Source: an uncultured Clostridia bacterium
Lineage (GTDB): Bacteria > Bacillota > Clostridia > Christensenellales > Borkfalkiaceae
Length of the DNA: 64,000 nucleotides
Direction of reading: 5' to 3'
Assembly (NCBI GenBank): GCA_944376295.1
Contig: CALWCE010000003.1
Coordinates: forward strand, 135,528 to 199,527
Part shown: piece after piece, positions 60,307 through 64,000 of the stretch
Numbering within the stretch: position 1 is the stretch's first letter
How the letters are laid out: every line of letters starts with the position of its first letter
Notes under the pieces: generated by a model
Database searches by the model: none
The model's input: the letters and a program-made list of their open reading frames with translations, nothing else
Told to the model about the DNA's origin: nothing
Made by a program: the position numbers and the translations under genes

Positions 60307-60651
60307 GTGGAGACATTGGTTCTCCTTTCCAAAAATTCGGACAGTCATATCAACGTGACTGTTGAGTTCGGCGAAGGAGAGGGGCAAATCTCTCTGAAAG
60401 AAGTAGAAAAACGGGCAGAAGCTCGTAAGCCGAAAGAAAAAGTAACCTATAAGATGATACAGCAGTACATTGAAGAAAACTATGGCTTCAAAGTGCATAC
60501 GGCGTACATTGCAGAAGTTAAAAGAAGTTTGGGATTGCCGATGTATGTAGCTCCCAATGCAGTGGAAGAATTGAAACATCCTAGGCCGCATCCTACCGAA
60601 CGGATGGTAGCGGCAATTAAAGAAACTTTGGCACATTTCGATTTTATTTAG
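60307..60651 (+). pseudogene. C-terminal remnant of an RlmD-type 23S rRNA methyltransferase
   Basis: A 114-residue frame beginning VETLVLLSK, which matches the point in Firmicutes RlmD/RumA-like uracil methyltransferases just after the catalytic domain (usual HVETVVLLS). The rest (VTYKMIQQYIEENYGFKVHT, AYIAEVKRSLGLPMY, HPRPHPTERM) is the conserved C-terminal extension of those enzymes. The catalytic part is absent and an intrinsic terminator of the previous operon lies just upstream, so this is a truncated remnant, although it could still be translated from the GTG at 60307. It is AT-richer than the DNA to its left and is followed by its own terminator. Confidence 0.7.
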
Positions 60652-60673
60652 TTAATTAAAAGGTGATAGATAG

Positions 60674-60703
60674 GCCCTGCGGATATTTCCGTCGGGCTTT
60701 TTT
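60674..60703 (+). terminator. Intrinsic terminator after the methyltransferase remnant
   Basis: Stem GCCC / GGGC with an inner CGG / CCG pair and a TTTTTT tail (60674-60703). Confidence 0.75.
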
Positions 60704-60802
60704 ATTAAATCAAAAATTTATAATTTATATAAAAGAATTAAAATACAAGTTCCAAAATATATGATATCATCCAAGCATTCAGATTTATAGGAATGTTATA
60801 GT

Positions 60803-60930
60803 ATGGATAATGCTGTTGTGATGACAACAAAATGAGCTTTGGAAGGTTTTATTGAAAACGGGGTGCGCAAATTCTACGGCGTGCCGGTTGCCGAGCCACC
60901 TGTCGGGAAACTCCGTTTAATGGCAGGGAA
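60803..60930 (+). pseudogene. Type B carboxylesterase N-terminal fragment with in-frame stop
   Basis: From the ATG at 60803 the frame reads MDNAVVMTTK, a TGA at 60833-60835, then ALEGFIENGVRKFYGVPVAE and PPVGKLRLMA. The second part is the N-terminal signature of type B carboxylesterases (usual G-xxGxxxxGVxxFxGIPYAxPPVGxLR). The TGA sits where these enzymes have Gly, so a GGA-to-TGA change explains it. Homology ends after about 40 codons and no catalytic part follows, so the gene is dead. The rest of the 545-base gap up to 61198 holds only the inverted repeat and promoter listed below. Confidence 0.72.
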
Positions 60931-61114
60931 TAAAGTTCCATTACATATAGGCTTGGCGTGTTTGGTTTTTACCATTTTAATGAATACGATCGACTTATTT
61001 GTTCGGATTGATTTTTGGTTTTGATTATGAGGATTGTGTGTTGTTTTCTGAAAAATCATAAGTAGCTTTGACGGTTTTCGTATCGAAGGAAAGAGGTATG
61101 TTTGCAGCGATATC

Positions 61115-61135
61115 TTTGAAGAAAACTTCTTCAAA
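61115..61135. repeat. Perfect inverted repeat upstream of the 61198 gene
   Basis: TTTGAAGAA-aac-TTCTTCAAA, 9-bp arms, immediately upstream of the promoter at 61139, so it could be an operator. Confidence 0.6.
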
Positions 61136-61138
61136 CAG

Positions 61139-61168
61139 GTGACAGTCGATTTTCTGCTATGCTATAAT
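61139..61168 (+). promoter_or_regulatory. Promoter of the membrane-anchored protein gene
   Basis: -35 GTGACA (61139-61144), 18-bp spacer, -10 TATAAT (61163-61168), 30 bases before the ATG. Confidence 0.65.
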
Positions 61169-61197
61169 AAAAGCGGAATCAAGAGGGAGGCAGATAT

Positions 61198-61887
61198 ATG
61201 TGGTATGATATTTTGCTGGTTGTTATCTCGGTTGCCGTCGCTTTTGCCATCATCTTTTTTGTTTTTCGTCGGGCGAAGCGTTGGGGGAATCCCAAGAAAT
61301 TTACCGAGCATACCATCGGTATTCTGCGAAAGGTGCAGTGTACCGGGATGTATGTCAATGAACAGCCGCAACTTGTCCTCTCTTTCGATGCCGTCTTGGC
61401 GGACGGATGCCCGACGCCCGTTACGGTCACGGAGATTGTATCGCTCACGGATCTGCATCGTCTGAAGGAGGGTGGGGTTTTCGCGATCTGCTACGATCCG
61501 GAAAGCTGTCGCGGCTCGTTCGACGGCAGCGCGGATAAGGAGCATTTGCAGGATATGTTCGACAGATACATGGCAAAGCGCAATCCGCGTGGATTTACCT
61601 ATGAACAGCGTGTTGCTCTCCGTACCCGCGGGATCAGACGCAAGGCGTTGCTTACCGATTTGAGACTGACGGGAGAAGAGGAGGAAGGATGCCGCGAGGT
61701 CAAACTGACGGTGCGTATCGATGAAAAGGACGGTAGCGAGCGTATTTTACAGCGTACATCGTGGATGACGGAGGCCGAGCTGGAATCTCTCGTCGTAGGC
61801 AAGCTGGTGACATTGGAGATTGTGGAGGATGATCCGCCGTGGTTTTCCATATTGCAGGATGCGGAACTATTCGGCACGCCTGCATGA
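61198..61887 (+). CDS. Membrane-anchored protein of unknown function
   Basis: I do not recognise this 229-residue protein. One hydrophobic segment (residues 5-23, ILLVVISVAVAFAIIFFVF) followed by a basic stretch (RRAKRWGNPKK) makes it an N-terminally anchored protein with a cytoplasmic or extracellular 200-residue domain. That domain is rich in beta strands (GILRKVQCTGMYVNEQPQLV, SLTDLHRLKEGGVFAICYDP) and could be an OB- or SH3-like module, with a similar second part (ALLTDLRLTGEEEEGCREVK). A GAGGGAGG site precedes the ATG. It faces a convergent MarR gene across a bidirectional terminator. Confidence 0.7.
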   Translation: MWYDILLVVISVAVAFAIIFFVFRRAKRWGNPKKFTEHTIGILRKVQCTGMYVNEQPQLVLSFDAVLADGCPTPVTVTEIVSLTDLHRLKEGGVFAICYDPESCRGSFDGSADKEHLQDMFDRYMAKRNPRGFTYEQRVALRTRGIRRKALLTDLRLTGEEEEGCREVKLTVRIDEKDGSERILQRTSWMTEAELESLVVGKLVTLEIVEDDPPWFSILQDAELFGTPA

Positions 61888-61955
61888 GTCAGGTGTGCTG
61901 AATAGCAAACGTCGTCCGATAAGCAATGAGCAAATGGAGACGGTAAAAAAGTAAA

Positions 61956-61990
61956 ACGCCCGCAGCTCTCATGCCGGGGCGTCATTTTTT
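61956..61990. terminator. Bidirectional terminator
   Basis: Stem ACGCCC / GGGCGT (61956-61961, 61977-61982). T-run CATTTTTT on the plus strand and TTTTACTTTTTT on the minus strand serve both convergent genes. Confidence 0.75.
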
Positions 61991-62010
61991 CTGTAAAGAA
62001 GGTTGTCTGC

Positions 62011-62502
62011 TTATTCTCGTGCGGATTTTTCGGAAGGCATTGCGCTTTCGGTTGTTGCTTTTTCGGCGGAAAGACTTTCGAGGTTTCGGAGCATATCTTT
62101 AAGGCAGTCGAGCGTTGTGTCGAGCGTCTTTTCATTGATCCCCTTAAAAACAGGGGAGAGCAAGGCATCGCCGAGGCCTTTGTGTTCATCCATGAATTTT
62201 GTGGCAGCGTCGGTGAGCGTAAGGTCATTTGTATGGCTGTTGGTCGGAGAGGGCTTGCGCGAAATGAAGCCTTTCTCACACAGAGCGTTGACAAGCTGCC
62301 GCACGTTCTGCCTTGTGCCGCCGAACTCTTCGGAAAGGCGTGCGAGAGATACGCTTTGGTCAGAAATGTCCCGCAGGGTTTCCAGCAGCGTAAACTGACG
62401 CCATGTGATGCCGTCGAAAACCTGCTTGTTTTTTTGCTGCCAAAGAACGCCTGTTTTGAGGATCATATCGACGATTCGTTCCTTTTTCTTTGCTTTCTTC
62501 AT
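62011..62502 (-). CDS. MarR-family regulator
   Basis: A 163-residue winged-helix regulator. The DNA-binding core is WRQFTLLETLRDI, VSLARLSEEFGGTRQNVRQL and NALCEKGFISRKPSPTNSHT, followed by a C-terminal dimerisation helix. MarR proteins usually repress nearby efflux or stress genes in response to small ligands. The ATG at 62502 is used; a TTG at 62577 is also in frame. No ribosome site is obvious for either and a TATAAT lies only eight bases upstream of the ATG, so a nearly leaderless message is possible. No obvious target lies next to it. Confidence 0.85.
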   Translation of the reverse strand: MKKAKKKERIVDMILKTGVLWQQKNKQVFDGITWRQFTLLETLRDISDQSVSLARLSEEFGGTRQNVRQLVNALCEKGFISRKPSPTNSHTNDLTLTDAATKFMDEHKGLGDALLSPVFKGINEKTLDTTLDCLKDMLRNLESLSAEKATTESAMPSEKSARE

Positions 62503-62599
62503 TGTGATTATAGTGCTAATCTGAAAAAAACAGATATAGCATTGTTCTACACTTGAAAGCGTGAGTTTTGGGTTCAAATTTTAAGACCTGATTAGTGGA

Positions 62600-62628
62600 T
62601 TTACTTTATAGAAAAAATATGATATAAT
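62600..62628 (+). promoter_or_regulatory. Promoter of the WYL regulator gene
   Basis: -35 TTTACT (62600-62605), 17-bp spacer, -10 TATAAT (62623-62628), 27 bases before the ATG. Confidence 0.75.
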
Positions 62629-62655
62629 AAGGTCACTTCAAAGAGACAGGAGAAA

Positions 62656-63636
62656 ATGATGTCACGAAGTGCGGAGCAAAAAGTAAAGCTGTTGGTGCTT
62701 TACGATTTATTAGAAAAGAAAACGGATGAAGATCATCCGATGACAACGAATGACATTGTGGAAGAATTGGCGAAATTAGGTATTACGGCTACACGACAGA
62801 CTCTTTACGATGATATAGAAGTTCTGAACAGCTTTGGATATGATATAATTTGTGAACATGGACGGAATAATCGCTATTATGTTGCCGACCGTACCTTTGA
62901 ACGTCCGGAAGTACAAATATTGTTGCATGCAGTAGGTGCGGCAAAATTTTTAACAGAAAAAAAAGCATCGGCTTTATCAGAAAAAATAGCCGAACTGTTA
63001 AATCCGCAACAAGCAAAGGAACTTCGATTTGGTGTTCCTGACTGTGTGGGAAAAAGCAATAATGAAAGAATCCTTTACAGTATTGATGTGATTACTTCTG
63101 CTTTACTGAACAAGAAACAGATTTCCTTCTTGTATTATGATGTGGATGTGAACGGGAAAAAACTGTACAGAAAGGATAAAGAAAGGTATGTTGTCAATCC
63201 TCTCGGATTAGTTTATTCTGGGGAATATTTTTACTTGGTTTGTTTCCACGACAAATACGGCGATCCTGCAAATTATCGTATCGATAAAATGGAAGATGTA
63301 TGCGAGGAAAAGCAATCTATTACCAAAAAGAAAGAATATGACAACTTTGATCTTAATGCATATCGGAAAGAATCTTTCTCCATGTTTTCAGGGGAAAAGG
63401 TTGAAGTAACATTGTTTTTCCCAAGAGATTTGATTTATGTGGCAAAAGAACGTTTCGGGGATATAATACCTGTAAGCGTTGATAATGGGTATATCATACA
63501 TACGACAGTCAGAGTAAGTAAAACTTTTTTCGCTTGGTTGTCAACTTTCGAAGGACAAGTTAAAATAATAGATCCGAAACCGACACGGCAACAGTTCAAA
63601 GAGTTTATTACAGGGATTTTGGCAAAAATAGAGTAA
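62656..63636 (+). CDS. WYL-domain transcriptional regulator
   Basis: A 326-residue regulator: N-terminal DeoR-like winged HTH (about 5-75, TTNDIVEELAKLGITATRQT), then a WYL domain (about 140-215, KKQISFLYYDVDVNGKKLYR, YVVNPLGLVYSGEYFYLVCF) and a C-terminal WCX-type dimerisation part. WYL regulators sense nucleic acids or nucleotides and often sit in defence or mobile regions. The gene is clearly more AT-rich than the first 60 kb, suggesting recent acquisition. A CAGGAGAA site precedes the ATG; no partner gene is adjacent on either side. Confidence 0.93.
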   Translation: MMSRSAEQKVKLLVLYDLLEKKTDEDHPMTTNDIVEELAKLGITATRQTLYDDIEVLNSFGYDIICEHGRNNRYYVADRTFERPEVQILLHAVGAAKFLTEKKASALSEKIAELLNPQQAKELRFGVPDCVGKSNNERILYSIDVITSALLNKKQISFLYYDVDVNGKKLYRKDKERYVVNPLGLVYSGEYFYLVCFHDKYGDPANYRIDKMEDVCEEKQSITKKKEYDNFDLNAYRKESFSMFSGEKVEVTLFFPRDLIYVAKERFGDIIPVSVDNGYIIHTTVRVSKTFFAWLSTFEGQVKIIDPKPTRQQFKEFITGILAKIE

Positions 63637-63661
63637 ATCGCGTTTGGTATGTGATTTTTTT
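63635..63661 (+). terminator. Intrinsic terminator of the WYL gene
   Basis: 7-bp stem AAATCGC / GTGATTT (one G-U pair) followed by a T-run; it overlaps the end of the stop codon. Confidence 0.7.
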
Positions 63662-63669
63662 ATAAGGGC

Positions 63670-63698
63670 TTGCATTGTAGGGGAAGATATGGTATAAT
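63670..63698 (+). promoter_or_regulatory. Promoter of the leader/RlmA-like gene
   Basis: -35 TTGCAT (63670-63675), 17-bp spacer, -10 TATAAT (63693-63698). Transcription would start about 250 bases before the 63955 gene, leaving a long leader. Confidence 0.8.
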
Positions 63699-63746
63699 TT
63701 AGAATATGGGTAGATATGTGTTTGATTAAAAAAGGAAATTGTATTT

Positions 63747-63914
63747 ATGCTTATCAACCAAACAAATATCCGTAAATCTCGCTTAATGTGTTTAGATATA
63801 CATAAAGATTTGACACTATTTTTAATAACGGAATACGACACTCACGGTAAAGCTACATTTGATTTTGATGTGGTCTGTTTAGCCTTGCGTCCCTTCACGC
63901 CTTGTTGTGAATGA
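63747..63914 (+). CDS. Leader ORF of 55 codons ending in an attenuator
   Basis: A short frame starting MLINQTNIRK and ending ALRPFTPCCE, with an AAGGAAA site nine bases upstream. Its last ten codons cross the 5' arm and loop of the terminator at 63883, and its stop codon touches the first base of the 3' arm. A ribosome that reaches the end would block the hairpin, allowing transcription of the next gene. No similarity to a protein family was seen, and it may exist for regulation only. Confidence 0.55.
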   Translation: MLINQTNIRKSRLMCLDIHKDLTLFLITEYDTHGKATFDFDVVCLALRPFTPCCE

Positions 63915-63928
63915 CGCAAGGTGTTTTT
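63883..63928 (+). terminator. Attenuator terminator in the leader
   Basis: Perfect 8-bp stem CCTTGCGT / ACGCAAGG (63883-63890, 63914-63921) with an inner TTCAC / GTGAA stem, then TGTTTTT. It lies 27 bases before the downstream gene. Confidence 0.85.
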
Positions 63929-63954
63929 ATTTTATGAGAAAAGGAGAAAATGCT

Positions 63955-64000
63955 ATGAAACTTAACTACCAATGCCCGATTTGCGGCACTCCTTTGGGCT
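63955..64000 (+). CDS. Start of an RlmA-like rRNA guanine methyltransferase (cut by window edge)
   Basis: Only 15 codons are visible: MKLNYQCPICGTPLG, after an AAGGAGAA ribosome site. A CPIC zinc-knuckle at residues 7-10 is how 23S rRNA (guanine-N1) methyltransferases of the RlmA family begin. Members methylate G745 or G748 and can contribute to macrolide resistance, and attenuated leaders fit that. Other zinc-ribbon proteins would look the same over so short a stretch. Confidence 0.4.
   Translation, partial: MKLNYQCPICGTPLG

Noticed and set aside
60833-60835. TGA as a selenocysteine codon
   Set aside because: It replaces a conserved Gly and the protein lacks its catalytic part; no SECIS-like hairpin follows.
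63608-63841. Minus-strand frame after the WYL gene
   Set aside because: AT-rich, no ribosome site, and it runs against a well-formed promoter and leader on the plus strand.

Overview
The window is about 64 kb of a GC-rich chromosome from a spore-forming, anaerobic, gut-type Clostridia member. The evidence is a SpoIIID-like sporulation regulator, radical 2-hydroxyacyl-CoA dehydratase machinery, CUT1 sugar ABC transporters without a local ATPase, and intergenic hairpin repeats of the kind common in gut Firmicutes. I cannot name the genus; a Christensenellales-like lineage would fit but is a guess. No rRNA, tRNA, CRISPR array, integrase or intact IS element was seen.

Layout. 1-0.86 kb: tail of an ABC exporter. 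1-4.4 kb: nucleoside hydrolase-like protein and a GH3 enzyme. 4.4-24.8 kb: a glycan-utilisation locus with an AraC regulator, an LplB/LplC-type permease pair, a large solute-binding lipoprotein, a second lipoprotein with an internal duplication, an uncharacterised alpha/beta-hydrolase, GH78 rhamnosidase, GH43, GH3, an unusual dehydrogenase-CMD fusion, a second GH43-like enzyme and a KDG kinase. 25-31 kb: two GH2 enzymes, KDPG aldolase and an SGNH hydrolase. 31.2-37.8 kb: a LysR/cyclophilin-like lipoprotein/hydrolase cluster, a lipase-like hydrolase with a DUF4091 (GH123-like) protein, and an orphan permease. 37.8-46.1 kb: a LacI regulator divergent from an operon of apiosidase-like enzyme, sugar isomerase, split transketolase and FGGY kinase, then a frameshifted SGNH hydrolase and a SemiSWEET-like protein. 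46.2-51.2 kb: galTKE (Leloir pathway) with a divergent AraC regulator. 51.2-60.2 kb: iron alcohol dehydrogenase, membrane-bound XRE regulator, zinc-ribbon protein, beta-helix protein, SpoIIID, and a 2-hydroxyacyl-CoA dehydratase activase/dehydratase pair. 60.2-64 kb: more AT-rich DNA with two gene remnants, MarR and WYL regulators, and a leader-attenuated gene that begins like the rRNA methyltransferase RlmA.

How the genes fit together. The carbohydrate enzymes match side-chain-rich plant pectin or arabinogalactan (rhamnose, galactose, arabinose, uronic acid, apiose). All of them lack signal peptides, so oligosaccharides made elsewhere appear to be imported by the ABC system and trimmed in the cytoplasm. 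KDG kinase plus KDPG aldolase give the end of uronate catabolism, galTKE handles galactose, and the LacI-controlled operon at 38.9-45.0 kb has every gene expected for D-apiose breakdown by the isomerase-kinase-transketolase route. That operon is the most interesting system here. Its assignment is inferred from the combination of families and has not been tested biochemically.
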